Positions 30,547 through 39,169 of a stretch of 64,000 bases of DNA are shown piece after piece. The position numbers were made by a program, and so were the translations under genes. The notes under the pieces are model-generated. The model saw only the letters and a list, made by a program, of their open reading frames with translations, had not been told where the DNA came from and searched no databases. The DNA comes from Geodermatophilus dictyosporus (GTDB taxonomy: Bacteria; Actinomycetota; Actinomycetes; Mycobacteriales; Geodermatophilaceae): NCBI RefSeq assembly GCF_900115505.1, contig NZ_FOWQ01000002.1:1-64000 (forward strand). The letters run 5' to 3'. Numbering within the stretch: the first letter of the stretch is position 1; the number at the start of each line of letters is the position of its first letter.

Positions 30547-31784
30547 GCGTCGGCCTCGGCGCCCAGCGGCACGGGGGCCTCGAGCGTCGGGGTGGCCGTC
30601 GTGGGGGTGGGCGTCGTGGGGGTGGGCGTCGTGGGGGTGGGCGTCGTGGGGGTGGGCGTGGCCACGGCGGGGACGCCGACGTCGTCCCCCAGGTCGGCGG
30701 CGGCGAGCTGGCCGCAGGCGCCGTCGATGTCCTGGCCGCGGGTGTCGCGGACCGTCGTCGCCACCCCGTGGGCGCGCAGCCGGGCGACGAACTCCCGCTG
30801 CGCGGGCAGCGGGCTGGCGTCCCACGGGCTGCCCGGGGTGGGGTTCAGCGGGATCAGGTTCACGTGGGCCAGCTTCCCGGCCAGCAGCCGGCCCAGCAGG
30901 TCGGCCCGCTCGGGCTGGTCGTTGACGTCGCGGATGAGCGCGTACTCGACCGAGTAGCGGCGGCCGGTGCGGGCGGCGTAGGCGTCGGCGGCCTCGACGA
31001 CCTCGGTCACCTTGTAGCGGGTGTTGATCGGCACGAGGGTGTCGCGCAGCTCGTCGTCGGGGGCGTGCAGGCTCACCGCGAGGGTGACCGCCATGCCCTC
31101 CTCGGTGAGCTTCCGGATGCCGGGCACCAGGCCGACGGTGGAGACGGTGACCGCGCGCTGCGACAGGCCCAGGCCCCACGGCGCCGGGGCGAGCAGCGCG
31201 CGCAGTGTCTGGCGCACCCGCGGGTAGTTGGCCAGCGGCTCGCCCATGCCCATGAAGACGACGTTGGACAGCCGGCCCGGGCCGCCGGGGACCTCGCCGC
31301 TCGCCATGGCCGCGGCCGCCGCGACGGCCTGGCCGACGATCTCGGCGGTCGACAGGTTGCGGGTCAGGCCGTTCTGGCCGGTGGCGCAGAAGGGGCAGGC
31401 CATGCCGCAGCCGGCCTGGCTGGAGATGCAGACCGTGGCGCGGTCGGGATAGCGCATGAGCACGCTCTCGACCAGGGCGCCGTCGTGCAGCCGCCACAGC
31501 GTCTTGCGGGTGCGGCCGCCGTCGGCGCTCAGCGTGCGCACCGGGGTGAGCAGGCCGGGCAGCAGCGCGCCGGTGAGCGCCCCGCGGGCCGCGGCCGGCA
31601 GGTCGGTCATGTCCGCCGGGTCGGTGACCCCGCGGAAGTAGTGCCGCGCCAGCTGGTCGGCGCGGAAGGCCGGCTGACCGAGCTCGGACACGGCGGCGCG
31701 CGCCTCCTCGCGGGTCAGGTCGGCGAGGTGGCGCGGCGGCTTGCCGCGGCGCGGGGCGTCGAGGACCAGGGGCAGGGCAGTCAT
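30543..31784 (-). CDS. rlmN: 23S rRNA (adenine2503-C2)/tRNA methyltransferase RlmN
   Basis: 413-aa radical SAM enzyme that methylates A2503 of 23S rRNA and A37 of some tRNAs. The cluster motif is CGMACPFC (Cys-x3-Cys-x2-Cys), [13 protein letters not shown] binds SAM, and the catalytic C-terminal Cys lies in DIDGACGQL. After the family end it carries an extra Thr/Pro tail (TPTPT repeats) encoded by four 15-nt tandem repeats. ATG at 31782-31784 with GGGGAGG. The VIT gene overlaps its stop. Confidence 0.96.
   Translation of the reverse strand: MTALPLVLDAPRRGKPPRHLADLTREEARAAVSELGQPAFRADQLARHYFRGVTDPADMTDLPAAARGALTGALLPGLLTPVRTLSADGGRTRKTLWRLHDGALVESVLMRYPDRATVCISSQAGCGMACPFCATGQNGLTRNLSTAEIVGQAVAAAAAMASGEVPGGPGRLSNVVFMGMGEPLANYPRVRQTLRALLAPAPWGLGLSQRAVTVSTVGLVPGIRKLTEEGMAVTLAVSLHAPDDELRDTLVPINTRYKVTEVVEAADAYAARTGRRYSVEYALIRDVNDQPERADLLGRLLAGKLAHVNLIPLNPTPGSPWDASPLPAQREFVARLRAHGVATTVRDTRGQDIDGACGQLAAADLGDDVGVPAVATPTPTTPTPTTPTPTTPTPTTATPTLEAPVPLGAEADA
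30601..30660 (-). repeat. Four 15-nt tandem repeats in the rlmN tail
   Basis: Four units of GTGGGGGTGGGCGTC (30601-30615, 30616-30630, 30631-30645, 30646-30660; the last ends in G) encode repeated Thr-Pro-Thr-Pro-Thr on the minus strand. It is in frame and beyond the catalytic domain, so length changes would be tolerated. Confidence 0.9.
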
Positions 31785-31846
31785 GGCCTCCCCATCGTCC
31801 CACCCCCCGGCGCGTCGCGGGCCCCGTCGCGGGTGAGCTGGCTCGC

Positions 31847-33103
31847 TCAGGGCGACGGCGCGGCGGGGTCGGGCGTGCCGGTGTCCGCGGGTGGCGTCCC
31901 GGTCGGGTCCGTCTCGTCCGGGGGCTCGGGAAGCGGGGCGGGGTCCTCGACCGGCACCTCGACGGGGTCGTCGGCAGGCGGGTCGAGGGGCGGGTCCAGG
32001 GGCGGGACGGGCGGCTCGACGGGGTCCGGCACGGGTGCCTCCCACGGGGCCTGCGGCTCCGGCTCCTCCGCCGGCGGGGCCGCGTCCGGCGGTCCCCCGG
32101 CCGGGAGCCCGCCGCCCTCGGGTACCGCGGGAGGCGCCTCGACGGTGGGAACAGCCGGGACGGTGGGGACGGCGGGCGGGGGTGCGGCCGGGGGTGGTGG
32201 GACGACCGCGGGTGGCGCCGCGGCGGGGGCCGGCGAGCCCGCCCGGAGCCGCGCGCTGCGGACCGCCGCCGGCGCCGGATCGCTGCCGTCGGCCCGCTCC
32301 GGGGTGGCCGGCACCGGGATGCTGCTGGTCGGGGCGAGCGGCACGGCGTCGGCCGCCCCGGAGGGCCCCGCCGGAGGCGCGACCCGCACCGGGGCGGGCG
32401 CCGGCTCCGGCGACACCTGCACGGCCGCGGTCGGGACCGGACCGGAGGCCGAGGTCGCCAGCGCCGCCGCGCCCGCGATGCCGCCGGTGGCCAGCAGGAC
32501 GAGCGCACCGACGATCCCCGCCCGGCGCCGGGGGCGGGGCCGCGGGCCGACGACGACCAGCCGGTCCCCGGCCGCGACGGCGCCGAGCGGCTCGGGGTCG
32601 TCGGTCCCGTCCTCGTCCTGGTCGCCCGGCGCCGCGGGGACGGCGGGCTCGGGGGCGACGTCCTCGACCGCGACGTCCTCGACCGCGACGTCCTCGACCG
32701 CGACGTCCTCGACCGCGACGTCCTCGGCCGTGGGGTCCTCGAACGGAACCGGCCCGGCGACAGCGGGCTCCGCGACAGGGGGGTCGACCGTGACGGGCTC
32801 CGCGGCGACGGGCTCGTCGACCACCTGCCCGGGCGCGTCCGCGGGAGCGCCGTCCTCCGCGTCGTCCTCCGCGGGCTCGTCCGCGCCGTCCTCCGCGGGC
32901 TCGTCCGCAGGGTCGTCCACGGCGTCCACGGCGTCCACGGCGTCGCGCGCGGGGTCCTCGGTGGGGAGGTCGCCGCCGGCGGGCGCCTCGGCCGCACTCA
33001 CCCAGTCGGGCAGCCAGTCGGCCCACTCCTCGTCGGGTGACACGGGTCCGTCCGTGCCGGGCGCCCGGCCGTCCGTTCCCTCGTCGTCCTGGTGCGCCGC
33101 CAT
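31847..33103 (-). CDS. Repeat-rich, single-pass membrane protein of unknown function
   Basis: 418 aa in three parts: an acidic cytosolic-type N-terminus (about 1-185) with five Ala-Val-Glu-Asp-Val repeats and several Asp-Ala-Val repeats, one membrane segment after an Arg cluster ([17 protein letters not shown]), and a long Pro/Ala-rich exterior part (about 225-418). No enzymatic domain is recognised. The layout resembles wall-spanning or division-associated proteins, but that is a guess. ATG at 33101-33103 has GGAAGGTGGG upstream; a TTG four codons earlier is less likely. The repeats are encoded by 15-nt units. Confidence 0.65.
   Translation of the reverse strand: MAAHQDDEGTDGRAPGTDGPVSPDEEWADWLPDWVSAAEAPAGGDLPTEDPARDAVDAVDAVDDPADEPAEDGADEPAEDDAEDGAPADAPGQVVDEPVAAEPVTVDPPVAEPAVAGPVPFEDPTAEDVAVEDVAVEDVAVEDVAVEDVAPEPAVPAAPGDQDEDGTDDPEPLGAVAAGDRLVVVGPRPRPRRRAGIVGALVLLATGGIAGAAALATSASGPVPTAAVQVSPEPAPAPVRVAPPAGPSGAADAVPLAPTSSIPVPATPERADGSDPAPAAVRSARLRAGSPAPAAAPPAVVPPPPAAPPPAVPTVPAVPTVEAPPAVPEGGGLPAGGPPDAAPPAEEPEPQAPWEAPVPDPVEPPVPPLDPPLDPPADDPVEVPVEDPAPLPEPPDETDPTGTPPADTGTPDPAAPSP
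32655..32729 (-). repeat. Five 15-nt tandem repeats in the membrane protein gene
   Basis: Units of GCGACGTCCTCGACC at 32655, 32670, 32685, 32700 and 32715 (last with GGCC for GACC) encode repeats of Val-Glu-Asp-Val-Ala. A shorter 9-nt repeat (TCCACGGCG) encoding Asp-Ala-Val lies near 32918-32943. Both keep the frame. Confidence 0.9.
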
Positions 33104-33203
33104 CCCACCTTCCAATCACCGATAGTCGTCGGAGAGTCACGCTCGGTCGAGACATGGTGCCGGACGGACCCGCCGGACCACCGGAGGCGCGACGGCGGCC
33201 CAC

Positions 33204-33209
33204 TAGCGT
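33204..33209 (+). promoter_or_regulatory. Candidate -10 (TAGCGT) for leaderless transcription of the SPOUT gene
   Basis: TAGCGT fits TAnnnT and lies 7 nt before the GTG start at 33217, with no ribosome site in between. This geometry is typical of leaderless actinobacterial mRNAs. The -35 region is not clear. Confidence 0.4.
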
Positions 33210-33216
33210 CGGCCGG

Positions 33217-33852
33217 GTGACCGAGGCGGAGACCGGGGGCGCCCCGCTGGACACGGTGGGCGTGGGTCCGTGGCAGGGGGCGTGGCCCGACGACCCGCGC
33301 TACGACCCGGACCTGCTCGCGCACGGCGACCGGCGGAACGTCGTCGACAGGTACCGCTACTGGAGCGTCGAGGCGATCGTCGCCGACCTCGACCCGCGCC
33401 GGCACGCCTTCCACGTCGCCATCGAGAACTGGCGGCACGACCTCAACATCGGCACGGTCGTGCGCACCGCGAACGCCTTCCTCGCCGCGGAGGTGCACGT
33501 CGTCGGCCGCAAGCGGTGGAACCGCCGCGGCGCGATGGTCACCGACCGGTACCTGCACGTGCGCCACCACCCCGACGCCGCGGCCCTCGGCGCCTGGGCG
33601 CGCGAGGCGGGGCTGCCGGTGCTCGCGGTCGACAACCTCCCCGGCGCCCGGCCCATCGAGACCGCGCAGCTGCCGCGGGCGTGCCTGCTCCTCCTCGGTC
33701 AGGAGGGCACCGGGCTCTCCACGCAGGCGCGGGAGGTCGCCGACGACGTCCTGTCCATCGCCCAGTTCGGCTCCACCCGCTCGATCAACGCCGGCGTCGC
33801 CGCGGGCATCGCCATGCACGCGTGGATCCGCCGGCACGCGGAGGCCCGGTGA
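33217..33852 (+). CDS. SPOUT-family (TrmH/SpoU) RNA methyltransferase
   Basis: 211-aa SAM-dependent 2'-O-methyltransferase. The three SpoU motifs are present: [12 protein letters not shown] (motif 1), [11 protein letters not shown] (motif 2) and [24 protein letters not shown]-like (motif 3; Ser, Asn and Ala conserved). Its RNA target is not predictable. Start GTG at 33217; longer frames upstream are antisense to the repeat membrane gene. The next gene overlaps its stop by 4 nt. Confidence 0.9.
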   Translation: MTEAETGGAPLDTVGVGPWQGAWPDDPRYDPDLLAHGDRRNVVDRYRYWSVEAIVADLDPRRHAFHVAIENWRHDLNIGTVVRTANAFLAAEVHVVGRKRWNRRGAMVTDRYLHVRHHPDAAALGAWAREAGLPVLAVDNLPGARPIETAQLPRACLLLLGQEGTGLSTQAREVADDVLSIAQFGSTRSINAGVAAGIAMHAWIRRHAEAR

Positions 33853-34853
33853 CACCGGACGACGACGTCGCCGCCGCGCGCGCCGGGGACGAGGCGGCGT
33901 TCACCCGCCTGGCCCAGCGGCACCGCCGGGAGCTCGCCGCGCACTGCTACCGGATGCTGGGCTCGCCCCACGACGCCGAGGACGCCCTGCAGGAGACGCT
34001 GCTGGCCGCCTGGCGCGGGCTGCCGGGCTTCGAGGGGCGCAGCTCGCTGCGCACCTGGCTGTACCGCGTGGCGACGTCGGTCTGCCTGCGGCAGGCGCGG
34101 CGGCGGCCCCGGCTGCTGTCACCGGACGCGGGTCCGCCACGCTCGGACGTCACCGACCTCGGCGAGCCGGTGCCGGGGCCGGTGTGGCTCGAACCGCTGC
34201 CCGAGGACCTCGCGGACGACCGCACCGACGACCTCGACCCGGCGACCGCCTACCTCCGCCGGGAGAGTGTCGAGCTGGCCTACGTGGCCGCGCTGCAGCA
34301 CCTGCCGGCGACCCAGCGCGCCGTGCTGCTGCTGCGGGAGGTCCTCGGCTACAGCGCGGCGGAGACCGCGGCGCTGCTCGGGACCACGCCCGCCTCGGTC
34401 AACAGCGCGCTGCAGCGGGCCCGCGGCGGCCTCGCCGAGCGGCTGCCCGCCCGCAGCCAGCAGGCCGAGCTGGCCCGGCTCGGCGGTGCGGGCCGGGCCG
34501 CGCTGGTCGAGCGGTTCGTGGCCGCCTGGGAGTCCGCCGACGTCGACGCGCTGCTGGGGCTGCTCACCGACGACGTCCGGTTCACCATGCCGCCGCTGCC
34601 GGCCTGGTTCGCCGGGCGGCACGACGTCGGCCGCTTCCTCGCCCAGCGGGTGTTCGCCACCCCGTGGCGGCTGCGGCCGGCGACGGTCAACGCCTCGGCC
34701 GGCCTGCTCTGCGAGCAGCACGCCGACGGCGCCTGGCGCCCCGGGTCGGTGATCGTGCTCGGGCTGCGCGAGGGCCGGGTCGGCTGGATCGCCGGCTTCG
34801 TCGACCCGGCGCTGCACGCGCTCTTCGTGACCGGATCCGCCGGCGACCGATGA
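33849..34853 (+). CDS. ECF-type sigma-70 factor with C-terminal SnoaL-like domain
   Basis: 334 aa. Region 2 (about 10-80) has AHCYRMLGSPHDAEDALQE and RTWLYRVATSVCL; region 4 (about 135-190) has LPATQRAVLLLREVLGYSA and an HTH ending LQRARGGL. A SnoaL/NTF2 domain (about 205-330) follows, the architecture of M. tuberculosis SigG-like and TIGR02960 sigma factors. In related ECF groups the SnoaL tail modulates sigma activity in place of an anti-sigma. GTG overlaps the SPOUT stop (GTGA). A DHFR-like gene follows. Confidence 0.9.
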   Translation: MTPDDDVAAARAGDEAAFTRLAQRHRRELAAHCYRMLGSPHDAEDALQETLLAAWRGLPGFEGRSSLRTWLYRVATSVCLRQARRRPRLLSPDAGPPRSDVTDLGEPVPGPVWLEPLPEDLADDRTDDLDPATAYLRRESVELAYVAALQHLPATQRAVLLLREVLGYSAAETAALLGTTPASVNSALQRARGGLAERLPARSQQAELARLGGAGRAALVERFVAAWESADVDALLGLLTDDVRFTMPPLPAWFAGRHDVGRFLAQRVFATPWRLRPATVNASAGLLCEQHADGAWRPGSVIVLGLREGRVGWIAGFVDPALHALFVTGSAGDR

Positions 34854-34864
34854 ACCGGCGTGTT

Positions 34865-34882
34865 CCCGTGTCTCTGCACGGG
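34865..34882 (+). other. Small hairpin between sigma and DHFR-like genes
   Basis: CCCGTG (34865-34870) and CACGGG (34877-34882) form a 6-bp stem with a 6-nt loop in the 61-nt gap after the sigma gene. It is too weak for a confident terminator; it could reduce read-through. Confidence 0.3.
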
Positions 34883-34914
34883 TGACGGATCCCCCTTCCG
34901 CTAGGAGACCTCCC

Positions 34915-35538
34915 GTGAGCTCTGTCGTCGTCAGCACCCTCGTGTCCCTGGACGGGTACGTCGCCGGCCCCGGCGGCGACATCTCCCGCCTGCCGATGGA
35001 CGGCTGGTTCGACGCCCTCAACCTGGAGCGGCTGCGCGCCGCCGGCACCCTGCTGCTGGGTGCCACGACCTACCGCCAGATGGCGGCCTACTGGCCGGCC
35101 GTCGCCGCGGACCCGACGGTCTCCCCCGCGGTGCAGCTCGACCCGTCGGTCGCCGACCTGCACCGCGAGACGGCACAGCGCAACGCCGAGCTGCCGAAGG
35201 TGGTCGTCTCCGACTCCCTGACCCCGGCCGACACCGGGCCCTGGGCCGGCACGACGACGATCGTCCGCCGGGCCGACGCCCGTGCAGCCGTGACCGCGCT
35301 GCGGGAACGGGCGGGCGCGGACGTCCTCGTCTTCGGCAGCCGGACGCTGTGGGGCGACCTGCTGGCCGCCGGGCTGGTCGACGAGCTCGTCCTCCTGGTC
35401 GGCCCCGCCCTGCTGGGCGCCGGCCTGCGCGCCTTCCCGGACGGGATCCCGGCGCACCTGCGGCTGCGCGACACGTCCCGGCGCCCGGGCTCCGACAGCG
35501 TCCTGCTGTCCTACACCGTGGCCACCCGGTCGAGCTGA
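34915..35538 (+). CDS. Dihydrofolate reductase-like (RibD C-terminal fold) protein
   Basis: 207-aa protein of the RibD_C/DHFR-like family: VVVSTLVSLDGYVAGPGGD at the start, TLLLGATTYRQMAAYWP in the middle and DVLVFGSRTLWGDLLAAGLVDEL near the C-terminus, which forms the NADPH fold. It is not the essential folate DHFR; substrate unknown. GTG at 34915-34917 preceded by AGGAG. Such genes often accompany SigG/ECF-SnoaL sigma factors, which suggests regulation by its upstream neighbour. Confidence 0.88.
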   Translation: MSSVVVSTLVSLDGYVAGPGGDISRLPMDGWFDALNLERLRAAGTLLLGATTYRQMAAYWPAVAADPTVSPAVQLDPSVADLHRETAQRNAELPKVVVSDSLTPADTGPWAGTTTIVRRADARAAVTALRERAGADVLVFGSRTLWGDLLAAGLVDELVLLVGPALLGAGLRAFPDGIPAHLRLRDTSRRPGSDSVLLSYTVATRSS

Positions 35539-35570
35539 CAGCCGGTCGTGCGTGCGCCAGGCTCGGGCGG

Positions 35571-36332
35571 GTGAGCCGACTCGACGACGTCGACCTGTCC
35601 GCCCGGCTGCCCAAGAAGGAGGCCAGGGAACAGCTGGCCGCCGCCCAGCAGCGGCTGGTGCACCTGCGGCTGTTCCTCGGCGGGCAGCTCGGCGGGCCGA
35701 TCGGGCCACCCGTGTGCGTGCTGTTCGAGGGCTGGGACGCCTCCGGCAAGGGCGGTGCCATCAAGCGGCTGGTCGACGAGCTCGACCCGCGGCACGTGCG
35801 GGTGGCCCAGTTCGCCGCGCCGACCCCGGACGAGAAGCGGCACCACTTCCTGTGGCGCTTCTGGCCGGTGCTGCCCGGCTGGGGCGGCATGGCCGTCCTC
35901 GACCGCACCTGGTACGGCCGGGTGCTGGTCGAGCGCGTGGAGGGCTTCGCCACGGAGGAGGCGTGGCAGCGGGCCTACGGCGAGATCGTCGACCTGGAGA
36001 CCACGCTGGCCGCCGAGGGCACCGTGCTGGTGAAGTTCTGGCTGCACGTCTCGCCCGAGGAGCAGCTGCGCCGCTTCGAGTCGCGCGCCGCCGACCCCTA
36101 CCGCGCCTGGAAGCTCACCGACGAGGACTGGCGCAACCGGGACAAGCGGGCGGCCTACGAGGACGCCGTCGAGGAGATGCTCGCGCGCACCGACCACGCC
36201 GGCGGGCGCTGGACCGTCGTCCCCGGGGACGACAAGCGGTACGCGCGGGTGGCCGTCGTCCGCACCGTGTGCGAGGCGATCGAGTCGGCGCTGGCCGCCC
36301 GCGGGATCGACCCCGACGCGCTGCCCGGGTGA
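35571..36332 (+). CDS. Polyphosphate kinase 2 family protein
   Basis: 253-aa PPK2 enzyme transferring phosphate between polyphosphate and nucleotides. Walker A is EGWDASGKGGAIKRL, lid and Walker B motifs are in FLWRFWPVLPGWGGM and LDRTWYGRVLVERVEGF, and the family ending WTVVPGDDKRYARVAV is present. The PPK2 class (NMP- or NDP-specific) cannot be assigned by eye. GTG at 35571-35573. The following gene overlaps its stop. Confidence 0.92.
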   Translation: MSRLDDVDLSARLPKKEAREQLAAAQQRLVHLRLFLGGQLGGPIGPPVCVLFEGWDASGKGGAIKRLVDELDPRHVRVAQFAAPTPDEKRHHFLWRFWPVLPGWGGMAVLDRTWYGRVLVERVEGFATEEAWQRAYGEIVDLETTLAAEGTVLVKFWLHVSPEEQLRRFESRAADPYRAWKLTDEDWRNRDKRAAYEDAVEEMLARTDHAGGRWTVVPGDDKRYARVAVVRTVCEAIESALAARGIDPDALPG

Positions 36333-37438
36333 GCGTGCTCGTCCACCTCTGCGAGCCGGCCACCTGGCGGGCGGCGCTGGCCGTGGGCGCGCTGCACCCC
36401 GACGGGCCCTTCGTCCACCTCTCGCGGCCGGAGCAGGTGCACCTGCCGGCCGCCCGCCTGTTCCCCGCCCGGCGCGACCTGGTGCTGCTCGTCGTCGACC
36501 CGGCCCGGCTGGCCGACCCCGTGGTCGAGGAACCCGGGGTCCCCGGTGACCCCGACGGCATGCGCTTCCCGCACCTGTACGGGCCGCTGCCGGCGGCCGC
36601 GGTGGTCGCCGTCGTCCCGTACCGGCCGCCCGTGCCGCTGGCCCTGCCCGCGCCGGAGGACGCCCTCGGGCGGGCGCTGGCCCTCGGGCTGTCGGTGCGC
36701 ACCCGCCGCGCCGCCGAGGTGCGCGACGTGCCCGGCGGCGTCGCGGTGCTCGACCCCCGCTTCCCGTACTCCCGCGACGACAACCGGCTGGTGGTCGTCG
36801 CGCCGGTCGACGCCGACACCGTCGAGCGGGCCGCCACCGCCACCGGCCTGCCGCACCCCGCGGCCACGCTGACCTGGCCCGGTGCCGGGGGCGTCGCCGC
36901 CGGGCTGGCCCGGCGCGGGTGGCAGGCCGAGGAGCTGCTGGTCATGGCCCGCCCGCCGACGCCGGCGCTGCCCGGGGCGCAGCGGGCCGAGGTGGTCGAC
37001 CAGCGCGAGGTGCACCCGTTCTGGGAGGCCGGGTGGCGGCGGGGCCTGGCCGGGACGCCGGACCTCGACGAGGTGGTGGCGCAGCTGGTCGGCCGCGAGC
37101 ACCGCACCGACCGGGTCGTCGCCGTCACCGACGTGGCGGTGCGGGAGGCCGGCCGGGTGGTGGCCTCCGGGCAGCTGCGGGTGGACGGCGCGACGGCGGC
37201 GATCGAGGCGGTGGGCACCGCCCCCGGGGCGCGGGGCCGCGGGTACGGCGACGCCGTCCTCGCCCGGCTGCTGGAGCGGGCCGCCGACGCCGGCTGTGAC
37301 CTGGTCGTGCTGGAGGCCGACGCCGCCGACTGGCCGCGGCACTGGTACGCCCGGCGGGGCTTCGCCGTCGTCGGCTCGACGTGGGAGGTGACCGCCGCGG
37401 ACGCTCAGGCGGGGGCGACCCAGGACAGCAGCAGGTAG
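36329..37438 (+). CDS. DUF952-GNAT fusion protein
   Basis: 369 aa. The N-terminal ~100 residues match DUF952 (LVHLCEPATWRAA, DGPFVHLSRPEQV, FPHLYGPLP). A middle region and a C-terminal GNAT acetyltransferase domain follow (acetyl-CoA loop TAPGARGRGYGDAVL, ending WYARRGFAVVGSTWE). The central part (ALGLSVRTRRAAEV to about residue 190) may be a degenerate second GNAT half. GTG overlaps the PPK2 stop as GTGA. Its 3' end overlaps the convergent cdsA gene by 34 nt. Confidence 0.82.
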   Translation: MSVLVHLCEPATWRAALAVGALHPDGPFVHLSRPEQVHLPAARLFPARRDLVLLVVDPARLADPVVEEPGVPGDPDGMRFPHLYGPLPAAAVVAVVPYRPPVPLALPAPEDALGRALALGLSVRTRRAAEVRDVPGGVAVLDPRFPYSRDDNRLVVVAPVDADTVERAATATGLPHPAATLTWPGAGGVAAGLARRGWQAEELLVMARPPTPALPGAQRAEVVDQREVHPFWEAGWRRGLAGTPDLDEVVAQLVGREHRTDRVVAVTDVAVREAGRVVASGQLRVDGATAAIEAVGTAPGARGRGYGDAVLARLLERAADAGCDLVVLEADAADWPRHWYARRGFAVVGSTWEVTAADAQAGATQDSSR

Positions 37439-38520
37439 GCGACCGCGGCGGAGGGCAGCAGGCTGTCGAGGCGGTCCATGATCCCGCCGTGGCCGGGCAG
37501 CAGGGTGCCCATGTCCTTGATGCCCAGGTCCCGCTTGACCAGGGACTCCCCCAGATCGCCCGCGGTGGCGCTGACGGCGAGTGCGGCGCCGAAGAGCACC
37601 CCGCCCCACCACGGCCCGCCGAGGCCGAGGGTGACGAACGGGGTGGCGACCGCGACGCAGGCCACCAGCGACCCCGCCATGCCCTCCCACGACTTCTTCG
37701 GGCTCACCGTGGGCGCCATCGGGTGGCGGCCGAACAGCACGCCGGCGGTGTAGCCGCCGACGTCGTTGCCGACCACCGTCGCGATGAACAGCAGCACCCG
37801 CACCGCCCCGTCGTCGGGGACCAGGAGCAGCACGGCGAAACCGGCCAGCAGCGGGACGTACAGGGCGACGAAGACCCCGGCCGAGGCGTCGCGCAGGTAG
37901 CCCTCCGGCCCGTCGCCGAGCCGCCACAGCAGGACGGCGACGGCGGTGAACAGGAACGCGGTCACCAGCCCGTCGGGACCGCGGGTCCAGGCCAGTCCCA
38001 GCATGGCGACGGTGCCGACGACGAGCGGGACGAGCGGGGCCCGCGCTCCCCCCGCCTCCAGCGCCCGCACCAGCTCGACGACGCCGACCAGGATCGCCGC
38101 GCCCACGACCAGCAGGAACGCCGGGCGGTAGACCAGCAGCGAGGCGATGATGACCGCGCCCAGCCCGAGGCCGACACCGATGGCGGCGACCAGGTCGCGG
38201 CCGGCGCGGCTGCTCTTCGGCGGGACGAGGTCGGGCTCGGGATCGGGCGGCGCGGCCAGGGTCGACCCGGTCGGGACAGGGGTGCCGCCGGCCGGCACGG
38301 CCATCTCCTGGGTGCCCGGCGCCGGCACCCCGCCCCCGGGTGCCGGCGGGCGGGGCGCGGCGACGGGCGCCGCAGCCGTCAGCGGGCCGGTCGGCGGCGA
38401 CGCCGGCCGCACCGGACCGGGCGGCGGGGGCGGCGGCAACGGACGCCGCACGACCGGGATCGGCCCGGTGTCGGCGTCCCGGGACGGGCCGGCCCCGGCG
38501 GCGTCGGGACGGGAGGTCAT
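37405..38520 (-). CDS. cdsA: Phosphatidate cytidylyltransferase
   Basis: 371-aa integral membrane enzyme making CDP-diacylglycerol for phospholipid synthesis. About eight membrane segments are followed by the C-terminal signature GDLGESLVKRDLGIKD and GHGGIMDRLDSLL (Ser, Asp, Arg conserved). The first ~110 residues form a Pro/Ala-rich cytosolic extension not found in E. coli CdsA. The ATG at 38518-38520 has no good ribosome site, so the extension's exact start is uncertain. It follows frr as in most actinobacteria. Confidence 0.93.
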   Translation of the reverse strand: MTSRPDAAGAGPSRDADTGPIPVVRRPLPPPPPPGPVRPASPPTGPLTAAAPVAAPRPPAPGGGVPAPGTQEMAVPAGGTPVPTGSTLAAPPDPEPDLVPPKSSRAGRDLVAAIGVGLGLGAVIIASLLVYRPAFLLVVGAAILVGVVELVRALEAGGARAPLVPLVVGTVAMLGLAWTRGPDGLVTAFLFTAVAVLLWRLGDGPEGYLRDASAGVFVALYVPLLAGFAVLLLVPDDGAVRVLLFIATVVGNDVGGYTAGVLFGRHPMAPTVSPKKSWEGMAGSLVACVAVATPFVTLGLGGPWWGGVLFGAALAVSATAGDLGESLVKRDLGIKDMGTLLPGHGGIMDRLDSLLPSAAVAYLLLSWVAPA

Positions 38521-38541
38521 GGGGAGGACCGGGAGAGCGGC

Positions 38542-39099
38542 TCAGACCTCGAGCAGCTCGCCCTCCTTGTTCTTGACCGCGTCGTCGATGGCCGAGACGT
38601 GCTGGGCGGTGAGGTCGTCGAGCTCCTTCTCCGCGCGGCGCACGTCGTCCTCGCCGGCCTCGCCGTCCTTGGCGATGCGGTCGAGCTCCTCCTTGGCCCG
38701 GCGGCGCACGTTGCGGATGGCGACCTTGGCGTCCTCGCCCTTGCTGCGCGCCATCTTCACCAGGTCGCGGCGGCGCTCCTCGGTCAGCTGCGGGAAGACC
38801 ACGCGGATGATCTGGCCGTCGTTGGTCGGGTTGACGCCGAGGTCGCTGTCGCGGATGGCCCGCTCGATCGCCTGCAGCTGGCTGTTGTCGTAGGGCTTGA
38901 TGACCGCCATCCGCGCCTCGGGCACGGTGATCGAGGACATCTGCGGCACCGGCGTGGGGGCGCCGTAGTAGTCGACCAGGATCTTGTTGAACATCGAGGG
39001 GGCGGCGCGACCGGTGCGCACCGAGCCGAGGTCCTCCCGAGCGACCGACAGGGCCTTGTCCATCCGCTCCTCGGCGTCGAGCAGGGTGTCGTCGATCAC
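38542..39099 (-). CDS. frr: Ribosome recycling factor
   Basis: 185 aa, exactly the usual RRF length. With EF-G it splits post-termination ribosomes. Characteristic text includes [26 protein letters not shown]-like [15 protein letters not shown] and the [13 protein letters not shown] helix. GTG at 39097-39099 with AGGAGGAG. It sits in the rpsB-tsf-pyrH-frr-cdsA order. Confidence 0.97.
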   Translation of the reverse strand: MIDDTLLDAEERMDKALSVAREDLGSVRTGRAAPSMFNKILVDYYGAPTPVPQMSSITVPEARMAVIKPYDNSQLQAIERAIRDSDLGVNPTNDGQIIRVVFPQLTEERRRDLVKMARSKGEDAKVAIRNVRRRAKEELDRIAKDGEAGEDDVRRAEKELDDLTAQHVSAIDDAVKNKEGELLEV

Positions 39100-39169
39100 G
39101 GGTCTCTCCTCCTGCGGCGGGTTCGTCCCCGCCGTCGTCCTGCGGTGCGGTGTCCTCGTGCGGGCGCGC

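Noticed and set aside
30601-30660. Short repeats considered as a CRISPR array
   Set aside because: The 15-nt units are directly adjacent without spacers and keep the reading frame of rlmN.
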